Source: an uncultured Chloracidobacterium sp.
GTDB lineage: Bacteria > Acidobacteriota > Blastocatellia > Pyrinomonadales > Pyrinomonadaceae
Assembly: GCA_936914845.1 (NCBI GenBank)
Contig: CAKZGE010000020.1
Location: 1 to 64,000, forward strand
Length of the DNA: 64,000 bases
Reading direction: 5' to 3'
Shown here: one piece after another, positions 43,567 through 52,574 of the stretch
Numbering within the stretch: position 1 is the stretch's first letter
How the letters are laid out: each line of letters starts with the position of its first letter
Notes under the pieces: generated by a model
The model's input: only the letters and a program-made list of their open reading frames with translations
Database searches by the model: none
What the model was told of the DNA's origin: nothing
Made by a program: the position numbers and the translations under genes

Positions 43567-46419
43567 ATGAAACGATCTTCCCGCGATCTTCGTATGCGGT
43601 TTCAAATGAAAATTAAATATCTTATCTTCGTTCTTCTGGTCGGCATGGCGGCGGCTCCGATCTCTTTCGGGCAGACCGAACCGGCTTTTGATTTCTATAC
43701 CCGCGGCGGCTATCGGCCGGAAGTGCCGCGGCCGCAGACGATCCTCGGATATGACGTCGGCGAACACCACACGACCTATGCCCAAATGGAAAAGGTGATC
43801 GAAGAGATCGCTAAGGCATCGCCGGGCCGAATGAAGATATTTGATATCGGCCGAACCAATGAACATCGAATGCAGCATTTGGTCGCCATTTCTTCGCCGG
43901 AAAATATCGCCCGGCTGGAAGAGATCAAAGCCGGCATTGCACGCTTGACCGATCCGCGAAAGACCTCGCGGGCCGAAGCCGACGCCATCGCCCGAAATAT
44001 GCCGGCCGTTGCCTGGATGGCATATACCATTCACGGCAATGAATCTGCCTCGTTCGAAACAATGATGCAGGTCATTTATCAACTTGCCGCTGCGGAAGAA
44101 CCGGCGACGCAGGAGATATTGAAAAAGACCGTCGTTCTGGTTTTGACGGGCGAAAATCCCGACGGCCACGAAAGATTTGTCACCTGGTACAATTCGGTCG
44201 CGACGGGCAATCCGGACCGCTACGCCATTGAACACCGCGAACCATGGGCGATCTATGGGCGGCTGAGCCATTATCGTTTCGATCTGAACCGCGACACGCT
44301 CGCCATTACCCAAAAAGAAACGAGCAATATGCTTTCGGCATTTCACGAATGGAATCCGCAGGTTTCGGTCGATCATCATGGCCAGCCTTCGCAATATTTT
44401 TTCCCGCCGACCGCCCTGCCGACCAATCCGAATCTGCCCCAGCCGGTGACCGAAAAATGGAACGAACTTTACGGCCGGGCAAACGCCAAAGCCTTTGACG
44501 CCCACAATTGGGATTATTACGTTCGCGACATCTTCGATGCGTTCTATCCCGGCTATTGGGATATGTACCCTTCGCTGAATGGTTCGATCGGAATGACATA
44601 CGAAACGGACGGCGGCGGTTTTAAGGGGATGAATTGGACGCGGGACGACGGTTCGATCGTGACGCTGCGTTCGGCGATCGCGAAACATTTTGTCGCCTCG
44701 ATGACGACATTGGAACAGACGGCCGCGAATAAAGAACAGCGGCTGCGGGATTTTTATGATTTCCGGGCTAAGGCGATGGAAGATGCCCGGAAAGCTCAAA
44801 TGAAGCGGATCGTCATCTCGCCGGGCAAGGACCGCGTTAAGGCCGCTGAGCTGATCGAGATCCTGCAAAGATCCAAGATCGAGGTCAAACAGGCAAATTC
44901 CGCATTTACATCGCGAACCGCGCACACATATTTGGAAAAAAATGCCCCGGCGGAAAGCAGAACGTTCCCGGCCGGTTCTTATGTCATCGATCTGAACCAG
45001 CCGCAGCGGATATTGATCAAATCGATCCTTGAACAAGATACGCCGCAGGATAAAGCCTTTGTCGAAGAAAATATGCGCCGATTTCGCCGAAATCAGATGC
45101 GCGGCAAAGGACAATCTGCCGAAGGCTATGCTTTTTACGACATAACGGCGTGGTCGCTGCCGCTCGCTTTCGGGCTTGATGCTTTTTGGACCGAAGATGA
45201 CGGAAGCTTTGATGCAGCCGACGTTTCGGCCGAGATGCTGGCCCAGGCAAAACGCGGAACGGTTAGCGGCCGGGCAAAGATCGCCTATGTTATCCCTTAC
45301 GAAACGGACGCCGCAGGAGTAATGGCGATCAGATTGTCGCAAGCGGGCTTTCGCGTAGCCGTGACGACACGCCCCCTAAATGCCGGCGGCCGAAATTATA
45401 AACCCGGAACGTTCGTTGTTCGCATTTCGCGAAATTCGCCGGCTGTCCACGACGCCATGCTAAAACTTTCGTCCGAATTGGGCGTCAATGCCGTTGCTAT
45501 CGATTCGGGATTTGCCGACGAAGGCGACACGGGCATTGGCGGCGAAGCGGTAAATTCGCTGCGCACCGCACGCATTGCTATTGTCGCCGATGAACCGGTC
45601 GATCAAACTTCGTATGGCTCCATATGGTGGACCTTGGACCGCTACGGCATTAAATTTACGCCGATGACGATCAATTCGATCCGCGGCGGCGGCTTGAAGA
45701 ATTATAATGTGCTGATCATGCCGGACGGATCCGTCAGCCGCTATTTTGCCGGCTTCGGGCAGGGCGGCATCAATGGCCTGAAGGATTGGATAAAAGACGG
45801 AAACACACTGGTAACGGTCCGCGGTGCTTCCGTGCTCGCCGCTCTTAAAGACGTCGGTCTGACATCCGCTAAATTGGTCGGAAGCGATGATGACGAAGAA
45901 AAGGCAAAAGCCGCCGAACCGGAGCCTTCGCCGGTTCCGAGCACCAAAAAGACATCGGAACCTGATCCGAATCCGGTCGATCTGGCATCGGACAAGGCAG
46001 ACGGCGTCGCACCTTCGCTGCCGCCGATCGCTTCGCCCTCTGCGAATGCCAATAAGGTGCCGGAAGCTCTGCCGGGTGCGATAATGCGGGCGACCGTTGA
46101 TCGGACAACCTGGCTGACCTACGGATTGGAGCAGGATCAGCTGCCCGTACTTCTCGCCAGCGGATATTTTTTCAGGTATTCTAAAGAGGGCGGAAACGCT
46201 CTTGTATTTGACGCCGAACCGCGAAAACCGCTAACGGTCTCGGGTTTTGTCTGGGAAGGAAATACCGAACGGCTGCTGAAAGGTACCGCATATCTGATAG
46301 ATGAACCTTTCGGTTCCGGACACGTCGTTCTTTTTGCCGAAGAACCTTTCTTTCGCGGAATTTTTCGTTCAACTTCGCGACCGTTCTTTAATTCGATAGC
46401 CTTTAACGGCATTTTCTAA
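43567..46419 (+). CDS. Secreted M14-family zinc carboxypeptidase
   Basis: A 950-residue exported peptidase. After a signal peptide (IKYLIFVLLVGMAAAPISFGQ) the catalytic domain has the zinc motif HGNESAS (His and Glu), an ENPDGHERF segment, a SHYRFDLNRDT arginine region and the third ligand in VSVDHHGQPSQ. It would trim C-terminal residues from peptides outside the cytoplasm. A Pro/Glu-rich linker near residue 780 (EPEPSPVPSTKKTSEPDPNP) leads to a C-terminal beta domain. Starts at 43567 and 43606 are both possible; neither has a strong ribosome site. A long open frame on the other strand (43501-45342) is a codon-bias shadow. Confidence 0.85.
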   Translation: MKRSSRDLRMRFQMKIKYLIFVLLVGMAAAPISFGQTEPAFDFYTRGGYRPEVPRPQTILGYDVGEHHTTYAQMEKVIEEIAKASPGRMKIFDIGRTNEHRMQHLVAISSPENIARLEEIKAGIARLTDPRKTSRAEADAIARNMPAVAWMAYTIHGNESASFETMMQVIYQLAAAEEPATQEILKKTVVLVLTGENPDGHERFVTWYNSVATGNPDRYAIEHREPWAIYGRLSHYRFDLNRDTLAITQKETSNMLSAFHEWNPQVSVDHHGQPSQYFFPPTALPTNPNLPQPVTEKWNELYGRANAKAFDAHNWDYYVRDIFDAFYPGYWDMYPSLNGSIGMTYETDGGGFKGMNWTRDDGSIVTLRSAIAKHFVASMTTLEQTAANKEQRLRDFYDFRAKAMEDARKAQMKRIVISPGKDRVKAAELIEILQRSKIEVKQANSAFTSRTAHTYLEKNAPAESRTFPAGSYVIDLNQPQRILIKSILEQDTPQDKAFVEENMRRFRRNQMRGKGQSAEGYAFYDITAWSLPLAFGLDAFWTEDDGSFDAADVSAEMLAQAKRGTVSGRAKIAYVIPYETDAAGVMAIRLSQAGFRVAVTTRPLNAGGRNYKPGTFVVRISRNSPAVHDAMLKLSSELGVNAVAIDSGFADEGDTGIGGEAVNSLRTARIAIVADEPVDQTSYGSIWWTLDRYGIKFTPMTINSIRGGGLKNYNVLIMPDGSVSRYFAGFGQGGINGLKDWIKDGNTLVTVRGASVLAALKDVGLTSAKLVGSDDDEEKAKAAEPEPSPVPSTKKTSEPDPNPVDLASDKADGVAPSLPPIASPSANANKVPEALPGAIMRATVDRTTWLTYGLEQDQLPVLLASGYFFRYSKEGGNALVFDAEPRKPLTVSGFVWEGNTERLLKGTAYLIDEPFGSGHVVLFAEEPFFRGIFRSTSRPFFNSIAFNGIF

Positions 46420-46449
46420 AACGGGCGTTTCAATTGAATTCAACTAATT

Positions 46450-46935
46450 ATGTTTACTATCAAAGCCGGCTACAGCGACGATATCGAGATCAAAACAAGC
46501 GCCGATCGGGTGCGGGAATTTTTCGCCGATATCAACAATTTTACTGAAATGATGCCCGGCATTGCGAGCATTCACCAAGACGCCAAAGGCATCGCCCATT
46601 GGAAGATCATCGCCGATATTCCCGTGGTCGGAGCAATGACGCAAAAGTTTTCGGTAGAAAAGACAGAAGATACCGAAGACCGCATCGAATGGTTTCCGCT
46701 TTCGGTCGAAACACAGAATTTTCTTCGCTATTCGGCCGATTTTCTCGAAAAAGCGAAAAATGTCACGATGGTCCATTTCACCCAGATGGTCGAATTGCGT
46801 CGGCGTTCTGCTCGCGATCTGCATATGCTCGCCGGGCTTGCCGGTGAAACCATCATCAGCAATGAAATGAGCAAGAAGATAACCGAAATGATCCGCGTTT
46901 TCATCGAGCGGGCAAAGGAAAAACTGGAAAAATGA
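46450..46935 (+). CDS. SRPBCC-fold protein
   Basis: A 161-residue protein of the START/SRPBCC type, which binds small hydrophobic ligands in a helix-grip fold. The pattern is an N-terminal strand, a TSADRVREFFADINNFTEMM helix, a run of strands and a long C-terminal helix. It has no signal peptide. The next gene starts within its stop codon (ATGA), so the two are coupled. The ligand is unknown. Confidence 0.65.
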   Translation: MFTIKAGYSDDIEIKTSADRVREFFADINNFTEMMPGIASIHQDAKGIAHWKIIADIPVVGAMTQKFSVEKTEDTEDRIEWFPLSVETQNFLRYSADFLEKAKNVTMVHFTQMVELRRRSARDLHMLAGLAGETIISNEMSKKITEMIRVFIERAKEKLEK

Positions 46936-47795
46936 AGCGAATTATATTTTTGCTGGCACTTTTTGCCTTGACCGCGGCGTCCATCGCCGCCCAAGCAACG
47001 GCGGTACCGCGTGAAAGTCAAAAACAGACCATTACCCAATCGCTCGGCGACAGCACAATGGTCATCACCTACAGCCGGCCGAACGTAAAGGGCCGCAAGA
47101 TCTGGGGAGCACTAGTGCCATACGGCAAGGTCTGGCGTGCCGGGGCAAATGAATCAACGGTTTTTGAGATCGACCGAGATGCAGCCATCAATGGTCAAAA
47201 ACTCCCCGCCGGTAAATATAGCGTGCACATGGTCCCCGGCGAAAGCGAATGGATCGTTGCATTTAATACAGACGCCGCCCAATGGGGCAGTTTTACCTAT
47301 GATGAAAAAAAGGACGCTTTGCGTGTGGCCGTAAAACCTTTGGCCTCACCAATGGCAGAAACTCTCGTCTATGAGGTGACCGATGTCGGGCCTGCCGTGG
47401 CTCAGGTCGTACTTAAATGGGAAAAGATCGCCGTTCCATTCACGGTCGATGTTGGCGATGTTTCCGCCCGTGTCGTGGAAAAACTGCGCTCAGAGATCAA
47501 AGATCGAAAACCGAACGAGGTCGCCCCGCTAAATCGAGCCGCCGCCTATGTCGCCGCCTATAAACTGAAAGCGAATTACGAGGAAGCATTGCAGTGGCTT
47601 GAAACATCACTCACCGCCGGCGAATCCTTTGCCAATCTAAGCGCAAAAGCAAGGATCTTGAATGATCAGGGCAAAACCGCTGAGGCCGTTGCTCTTGGCG
47701 AAAAAGCCGTGAAAGCCGGCAGATCCGTTACCCCGCCCGTCAACAAAGATCTGGTCAATAGTTTCGAAGAAACGGTCAATAGCTGGAAGAAATAA
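46932..47795 (+). CDS. Secreted DUF2911 protein
   Basis: A 287-residue exported protein. A signal peptide (IIFLLALFALTAASIAAQ) precedes a DUF2911 domain with ITYSRPNVKGRKIWG, YGKVWRAGANEST and LPAGKYSVHMVPGESEW, the family hallmark. The C-terminal third is helical and TPR-like (EEALQWLETSLTAGESFANL). DUF2911 proteins are common in Bacteroidota and Acidobacteriota; their role is unknown. The start overlaps the SRPBCC gene by four bases. A strong terminator follows. Confidence 0.85.
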   Translation: MKRIIFLLALFALTAASIAAQATAVPRESQKQTITQSLGDSTMVITYSRPNVKGRKIWGALVPYGKVWRAGANESTVFEIDRDAAINGQKLPAGKYSVHMVPGESEWIVAFNTDAAQWGSFTYDEKKDALRVAVKPLASPMAETLVYEVTDVGPAVAQVVLKWEKIAVPFTVDVGDVSARVVEKLRSEIKDRKPNEVAPLNRAAAYVAAYKLKANYEEALQWLETSLTAGESFANLSAKARILNDQGKTAEAVALGEKAVKAGRSVTPPVNKDLVNSFEETVNSWKK

Positions 47796-47815
47796 TAGGG
47801 AGTCTCAGACATCGG

Positions 47816-47847
47816 AACTTCCCGGCTTGACCAGCGGGAAGTTTTTT
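47816..47847 (+). terminator. Rho-independent terminator after the DUF2911 gene
   Basis: A perfect nine-pair stem (AACTTCCCG with CGGGAAGTT) and a ten-base loop are followed by six T residues. It ends 15 bases before a Fur-box-like palindrome. Confidence 0.88.
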
Positions 47848-47861
47848 GTGATACTCTTCTT

Positions 47862-47880
47862 ATTGAAAATGATTTTCAAT
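47862..47880 (+). promoter_or_regulatory. Fur-box-like 19-bp palindrome
   Basis: ATTGAAAATGATTTTCAAT is a perfect inverted repeat of 9-1-9 bases. In the 7-1-7 Fur model (TGATAAT-N-ATTATCA) it matches 12-13 of 14 informative positions. It lies 11 bases upstream of the ATG at 47892 and just after a terminator, a typical place for an iron-responsive operator. Confidence 0.65.
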
Positions 47881-47891
47881 TTCTTTTCTCT

Positions 47892-48173
47892 ATGAACACC
47901 AATTCTGCTTTAAAATTTGCTCCGGCCATCAATGGTGAAAAGCGTATCGATCTGTCAATGACGGACGACACAGCCAGCATCCAGCTATCATCATGGGTCG
48001 AAGGACTTGGTTGGTGCGGAGAAAAAACCCTTTCGCTTGATCCGGCAATGGTAGATGAATTGCACCGCGTTTTGACCGCCGCCCGCGTTAAAATGAAAAG
48101 CCGCCGCACCGACAGCGGTGAGACGGCCGAGAACATCAATGTACTCAAATTTCCGGCTATCGATAGGGCTTAG
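47892..48173 (+). CDS. Small hypothetical protein behind a Fur-box-like site
   Basis: A 93-residue soluble protein with no signal peptide and no recognised family. It has a DDTASIQLSSWVEGLGWCGEK-like core with one Cys and a helix (DPAMVDELHRVLTAARVKMK) near the C-terminus. The Fur-like palindrome directly upstream suggests that it is made when iron is scarce. It converges with a ferritin-like gene that has its own possible Fur site, so an iron-related role is inferred. The leader lacks a clear ribosome site. Confidence 0.6.
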   Translation: MNTNSALKFAPAINGEKRIDLSMTDDTASIQLSSWVEGLGWCGEKTLSLDPAMVDELHRVLTAARVKMKSRRTDSGETAENINVLKFPAIDRA

Positions 48174-48175
48174 GC

Positions 48176-48646
48176 CTAACTGACCTCTCTAAGAACGATC
48201 CTCTCCGTACTTACCGTGACCAATCTATCTGAGGTCAGCTTTTCCAGCTCGTCAATGTGGGTCCGCTCTTCGGCAATGCGCTCTTCCAACCAAAATTTAC
48301 GCGCCATATCCTCTTCATCGCAGGCTGCCCAAGCATCCATATAAGCCGCGATCGCTTCTCTTTCAAGCTCAAGGTCTTGGGAAAGCATATCTTTCAATGC
48401 AACAGCTTGGCGGATAGTTGCCGGTTCGACCGTAGGAACGCCGCCGAGTGCAACTATCGTATCACCCAGCGATTCCGCATGGTCTTGGGCTTCTTCGGCC
48501 TGGTCACGAAACCAACCTTTGTAAACGACGCGATCGGTGCCGCCGACGAGATAGCTGTGCTGGGAATATTGGATGACGCCCGCCAATTCTAGGCTCAACG
48601 CCCGGTTAAGATTTTCGATCAATTCTGCTCGTGCCATAATCTTCAT
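48176..48646 (-). CDS. Ferritin-like / bacterioferritin-family protein
   Basis: A four-helix ferritin-like protein of 156 residues. Metal-site residues fit: Glu in ALSLELAGVIQYSQHSY, DQAEEAQDHAESL, Glu in DLELEREAIAAY and EERIAEERTHIDELE. It probably stores or handles iron and may bind haem as bacterioferritins do. GAGG lies just before the first ATG at 48646; an ATG at 48637 is an alternative. A Fur-like site lies about 90 bases upstream. Confidence 0.78.
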   Translation of the reverse strand: MKIMARAELIENLNRALSLELAGVIQYSQHSYLVGGTDRVVYKGWFRDQAEEAQDHAESLGDTIVALGGVPTVEPATIRQAVALKDMLSQDLELEREAIAAYMDAWAACDEEDMARKFWLEERIAEERTHIDELEKLTSDRLVTVSTERIVLREVS

Positions 48647-48733
48647 AGCCTCATGCGGAATACCGCATAGGGATAAAGATACCGATGCATGATCGAAATG
48701 TCAAGGTAAGCCCTTTATTTTCAATACTTAGAA

Positions 48734-48750
48734 TTGAATTTCATTTTCAA
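48734..48750 (-). promoter_or_regulatory. Weaker Fur-box-like site upstream of the ferritin-like gene
   Basis: On the minus strand the site is TTGAAAATGAAATTCAA. One half equals the perfect site at 47862; the other half carries two changes. It lies in the gap between the SDR and ferritin-like genes, about 90 bases before the ferritin start. Confidence 0.45.
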
Positions 48751-48792
48751 CATCATAACCATCGATGCCGAAACTGCTTTGTTTTATAATGT

Positions 48793-49542
48793 TTAGGTTA
48801 TTGCACCGCCGTCAACGATAACGATCTCACCGGACATAAAGCTGTTGCGGTCAGATGTCATAAAGGCGGCGATCTCCGCCAATTCCGTCGGATTGCCTTT
48901 ACGGCCTTTCGGCACCCAAAAATCGTGCATCTGAATCAACCGCTCCGGCAGCGTGTGGCCGAGATCCGTATCAAAGATGCCGGCGGCGATGGCGTTTACG
49001 GAAACACCGAAATTGGCCGCTTCACGCGAAAGACATTTCGTAAAACCGATCATTGCGGCCTTAGATGTGGCGTAGTGGACGGATGTCGGCAAGCTGCGGA
49101 TGGCTCCGACAGAAGTAATATTCAGGATAGATCCCTGTTTGGCACGGATCATCTGCTTATAAAAAGGCTTCGTAACCGCGAACAGGCTGTTGACGTTGGT
49201 ATCTATTACCCAATCCCAAGATCTATCGGTGGTTGTGGCAAAATTGTCGGCTTTGTTGACCGCGGCATTATTTACCAGAACGTTGATCGGCCCCCATTCG
49301 CTGAGTATCTCACGGGCGACCTGCTTCATACCTGTTCGGTCCGTAACAGATACCTTGTAGCTTAAGGCCCGTCGGCCGTGGCCTTCGATCTTTGCCTTTA
49401 CCTCTTTCGCGAGATCATCGCTGGAGTGGTAGTTAAATGCGACATCGGCACCCTCGCGAGCAAAAACTTCGCAAATAGCGGCTCCGATACCGCGGGTTCC
49501 GCCAGATACGAAAGCACGTTTTCCTTCAAGCAACAAACTCAA
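48793..49542 (-). CDS. SDR-family oxidoreductase (FabG-like)
   Basis: A 249-residue short-chain dehydrogenase/reductase using NAD(P)H. It has the nucleotide motif SGGTRGIGAAI, NNAAVNKAD, the catalytic Ser in NITSVGAIR and the YATSK active site, then INAIAAGIFDTDL and the C-terminal IVIVDGGAIT. It resembles 3-oxoacyl-ACP reductases, but the substrate cannot be told from sequence. The start is a TTG at 49542 with GGAG eight bases upstream. It stands on the same strand as the glycosyltransferase operon, 91 bases after its last gene. Confidence 0.85.
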   Translation of the reverse strand: MSLLLEGKRAFVSGGTRGIGAAICEVFAREGADVAFNYHSSDDLAKEVKAKIEGHGRRALSYKVSVTDRTGMKQVAREILSEWGPINVLVNNAAVNKADNFATTTDRSWDWVIDTNVNSLFAVTKPFYKQMIRAKQGSILNITSVGAIRSLPTSVHYATSKAAMIGFTKCLSREAANFGVSVNAIAAGIFDTDLGHTLPERLIQMHDFWVPKGRKGNPTELAEIAAFMTSDRNSFMSGEIVIVDGGAIT

Positions 49543-49633
49543 TGTATTTTCTCCGACCGCAAAATTGGAAAAGGACTAATAGAAGAGGTTAAAAAAATAG
49601 AGGGAAAGTGACAAGTGCAAAAACTAAAAATCA

Positions 49634-50812
49634 TTATGCCGCAGCAGCGTCCGCCGTTACCGGAGAAGGCAAAAGGGCCGCGATCTCTCGCACGATAAGG
49701 TCTGTCGAATTAGGCACAGACATTCCTGCGGCCGCCGCCCTCATACTCCGGTACCGCTGCGGGTCGTCGAGCAACGAACGAATTGCCGGAACAACTTCGT
49801 CCGGTCGCTTAAGCAAGATCCCGGCGCCTCCGTCGGCAACCAATTGTGCCGTACCGGCCTCTTGCGGCATCGGTTCGGTGGTCGCATCCGCAAGGATCGG
49901 CAACCGGCAAGCCAAAGCTTCGAACGTCGTCAGACCGCCGAGTTTTGAGATCATAACATTCGCAGATTGCATCAATTTTTCAACTTCATCGGAATAGCCG
50001 ATCACCTTTACCGGAAATTTCGCCTCTAACGCAAGTTCTTCTGCTTGCCGCTTCAATTCTTCGTTCTTGCCGGCAAGAAAGATAGCCTGTACGTCCAGTT
50101 CGCCGCGGACGAGCTCTTTAAAGATCTTCGGGATATTTCCGCCGCCGACCCAACCCGCATTAACAAAGACCGTAAATTTATCCGGGTCGAGACCGTAGGC
50201 ACGCCGCACATTCTGAGCAATGCTTTCGTCAACTTCGTGAAACTTTGGGTCAAGCGGCAAACCGGAGATCTTGATCTTTTCCTGCTCGACACCGTAATCC
50301 AGCAATTGGCGGCGGGCATCTTCATTGGCGACCAGATAAAGTGAGACGTCGTCACACGCCCAGCCCTTCCAAAACCCGTAGCAAGGGTCGGTAACAATGG
50401 TTACAAGCGGTATTTGGCCGGTCAAATTCAATTCGCGCAAGATGCGAGCAAAAATATGCTGTGTCAGGGGATGAACGCTGACGACAATGTGCGGACACCA
50501 CTTTTCGAAAAGTGCTTTCAAATGCACCATGCATCTTTTCTGAAAGAATTCGCTCTTTTCCGGCCGAAATCTGTTCACCGCCCAATAGAGATATTTCATC
50601 CAGCTCTGCTTGTGCCGCAAAAGCCAGTTATAGACATTGACCAGTCTATCGGTTATCCGATGCGATTCCTCGACCGCCCGAACTATCCGCACGACCGAAG
50701 AATCGCCGTTCCAAAACTTCTCTATCCCGCCTGCCAAAGCCTGAGCCGCCGAACGGTGGCCACCGCCGGTATCGGACGATATGATCAAGATCTTTGGAGT
50801 GTTTTGGGGCAT
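49634..50812 (-). CDS. MGDG-synthase/UgtP-type glycosyltransferase
   Basis: A 392-residue GT-B-fold enzyme that probably adds sugar to diacylglycerol. The N-terminus has SSDTGGGHRSAAQALAGGIE, the mark of the monogalactosyldiacylglycerol synthase family; the middle has a VSVHPLTQH region, and the C-terminal donor half has VNAGWVGGGNIPKIF and ISKLGGLTTFEALACRLPI. It would work on the inner face of the membrane. It is the last gene of a tight operon with a radical SAM gene and hicBA. Confidence 0.8.
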   Translation of the reverse strand: MPQNTPKILIISSDTGGGHRSAAQALAGGIEKFWNGDSSVVRIVRAVEESHRITDRLVNVYNWLLRHKQSWMKYLYWAVNRFRPEKSEFFQKRCMVHLKALFEKWCPHIVVSVHPLTQHIFARILRELNLTGQIPLVTIVTDPCYGFWKGWACDDVSLYLVANEDARRQLLDYGVEQEKIKISGLPLDPKFHEVDESIAQNVRRAYGLDPDKFTVFVNAGWVGGGNIPKIFKELVRGELDVQAIFLAGKNEELKRQAEELALEAKFPVKVIGYSDEVEKLMQSANVMISKLGGLTTFEALACRLPILADATTEPMPQEAGTAQLVADGGAGILLKRPDEVVPAIRSLLDDPQRYRSMRAAAAGMSVPNSTDLIVREIAALLPSPVTADAAAA

Positions 50813-50815
50813 CTA

Positions 50816-51055
50816 TTAAATTTTGCTGTAAGCGTCTAAAAATTCTTCACGGTCAATATCTGACTGTGTACATATCCGCCGCAGTGTCGAGCCTTTGATA
50901 ACTGCATGGTTGGGAAGAGTCAGCGGTGTAGAAGATCCATCAGGATTATTTCTTAGCATCGCAATATGTTCACGCTCTCTCACTATCTGAAATCCCAATC
51001 TTTCAAAGGCTTTCACCGCTTTACGTTTGGGTGCATCAATCGGGAACTTTTTCAC
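50816..51055 (-). CDS. hicA: HicA-type toxin (mRNA interferase)
   Basis: A 79-residue basic protein with the HicA fold: a helix with AFERLGFQIVRE, the active His in EREHIAML, strands with TLPNHAVIKGSTLRRI and a final helix. HicA toxins bind double-stranded RNA folds and cleave mRNA using this His. The start is GTG at 51055, overlapping the hicB stop by four bases. The antitoxin precedes the toxin. Three bases separate it from the glycosyltransferase gene. Confidence 0.82.
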   Translation of the reverse strand: MKKFPIDAPKRKAVKAFERLGFQIVREREHIAMLRNNPDGSSTPLTLPNHAVIKGSTLRRICTQSDIDREEFLDAYSKI

Positions 51056-51276
51056 GCTGCCAATCCGAATTCTTCAATTCGGGCATCCAAAATAGTTTCG
51101 TCGTCTTCAATCACTTCCGACCCAAAGGTTTCGACATGAAATCTTATAGCTGAGATCACATCCTTCAATGCATCTTCGTAAGTATCTCCCTCACCGACAA
51201 CCACACCTTTAATTCCTAGTGGATAGGCAACGAATCCGTCTTCATGTTGTTCAACGACTATCTTAATATTCTTCAT
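51052..51276 (-). CDS. hicB: HicB-type antitoxin
   Basis: A 74-residue acidic protein with the partial RNase H-like HicB fold (IKIVVEQHEDGFVAYPLGIK, GEGDTYEDALKDVISAI). It has no obvious DNA-binding tail, so it belongs to the short HicB-like group that neutralises HicA by direct binding. The ATG lies two bases after the radical SAM stop. The pair thus seems to rely on the upstream operon promoter or an internal one. Confidence 0.82.
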   Translation of the reverse strand: MKNIKIVVEQHEDGFVAYPLGIKGVVVGEGDTYEDALKDVISAIRFHVETFGSEVIEDDETILDARIEEFGLAA

Positions 51277-51278
51277 TC

Positions 51279-52439
51279 TTAGGCCTTTAACGCGACTTCC
51301 CGAGCGGCGTCAAAACCGTTTGCCTTGGCTGCTTTCTTCATCTGCTTTTCCAGCTTTTTGATCTTCACCAAATGGCCCGGATTGAATGGCAGGCTCGGGT
51401 AATAACAGTTTGATTCGTGTGTGCAATGGCATCCGCTGCCGACCTCTTTGCGTCGCTCATTCATCAGGTCGGTCTTCCATGCGGCTTGAAAGTTCCAATC
51501 GTAATCGCGGAGATTGAGAACATCTGTCTTATTCTCGCACGAAGAAAGAGCTCCGTTATCATAGATGACCGCTCCGGCACTTCCTGCATAACACTTCAGC
51601 TGTGCCTTTTCCTCTTCCTTCGTTTTGGCGATCAGGTCGTGCATGTAGATATCGACCGCGGCCTTGAAATAACCGCTGTCGCCGCCATACGAATTCTTGA
51701 GAGCAGCGGATCTACTGTCCTCCAAGATCATCTGCGAAAGTTTTGCATAACGTGTGTGGTCAAATTCCAATTCTTTCGGATCTGCGGACGGTGGTCGGAT
51801 ATAGTTAATATTCACCTTGTCCGGTTTCAGGTCGTATTTCAGAAAATCATACCAATCAAAGATCGTGTCTTCATTGGAATGCATCACACAGGTACAGGTC
51901 TGAACATTCAGGCGCGGAAATTGCTCGGCTTTCATCTGCTGCAAGGTCCGTGCGGTGTGGATCGCCTTATCCCAGCTGCCTTCCTTACGCCGTATCTTTT
52001 CATGAGCCTCTTTCATGCCGTCGATGCCAAGAGCGACCGTCACATTGAGGTCCGGGCATTCTTCCATGATCCGCGTTACATCCGGAAAGATGCGCTGATG
52101 GATCTGCCCGTTCGACATCAGATAGACCGAATCCAGCTTATTGTTTTCGTAAAATGAGCGGACTATTTCCGGCAGGTCTTTGCGGGTGAACGGCTCGCCG
52201 CCGGCAAGCACCAAAACGCCGAGATTGCCGCCAAGTGTTTCAGAGATACGAGCTATCTCGTCAGCCTTCATCTGCAGCTTTTTGCGCGGCCGGTCGTCCA
52301 ATTCGTCCGTAAAGAAGCAGTGGGTACAGCGCATATCGCACACGCTAGTGACCAATATATTGAGAAAAACCGGCGAAATGGGGCGTCCCACTAAAATGCT
52401 GGCGTATCTTTTGAAAATCTCTTTTGTTGCAAAATCCAT
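51279..52439 (-). CDS. Radical SAM protein with SPASM-like C-terminus
   Basis: A 386-residue radical SAM enzyme. The [4Fe-4S] site CxxxCxxC is in TSVCDMRCTHCFF, followed by VLVLAGGEPFTRKDL and TCTCVMHSNEDTIF. The C-terminal part has cysteines (ALSSCENKTDV, SGCHCTHESNCYYP) that may bind a second cluster. The substrate is unknown; the downstream lipid glycosyltransferase may point to a lipid or peptide. It is the first gene of the operon, divergent from a DCC-family gene across 219 bases. Confidence 0.85.
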   Translation of the reverse strand: MDFATKEIFKRYASILVGRPISPVFLNILVTSVCDMRCTHCFFTDELDDRPRKKLQMKADEIARISETLGGNLGVLVLAGGEPFTRKDLPEIVRSFYENNKLDSVYLMSNGQIHQRIFPDVTRIMEECPDLNVTVALGIDGMKEAHEKIRRKEGSWDKAIHTARTLQQMKAEQFPRLNVQTCTCVMHSNEDTIFDWYDFLKYDLKPDKVNINYIRPPSADPKELEFDHTRYAKLSQMILEDSRSAALKNSYGGDSGYFKAAVDIYMHDLIAKTKEEEKAQLKCYAGSAGAVIYDNGALSSCENKTDVLNLRDYDWNFQAAWKTDLMNERRKEVGSGCHCTHESNCYYPSLPFNPGHLVKIKKLEKQMKKAAKANGFDAAREVALKA

Positions 52440-52574
52440 CTATATACCTATTTTGACTTGCAATAAGCCATATATAATCTATCGTTTTATACGGTGTTTC
52501 CGCAAGTATGTTCGCATATCTGCATTGTCCCTTTGATGCAGCTTATCATTTCCCTGCTGTATGCTAACTTCACG

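Noticed and set aside
43501..45342. 613-codon open frame on the minus strand
   Set aside because: It lies antisense to the M14 peptidase, has no recognisable motifs and an arginine/isoleucine/phenylalanine-rich composition typical of a codon-bias shadow.
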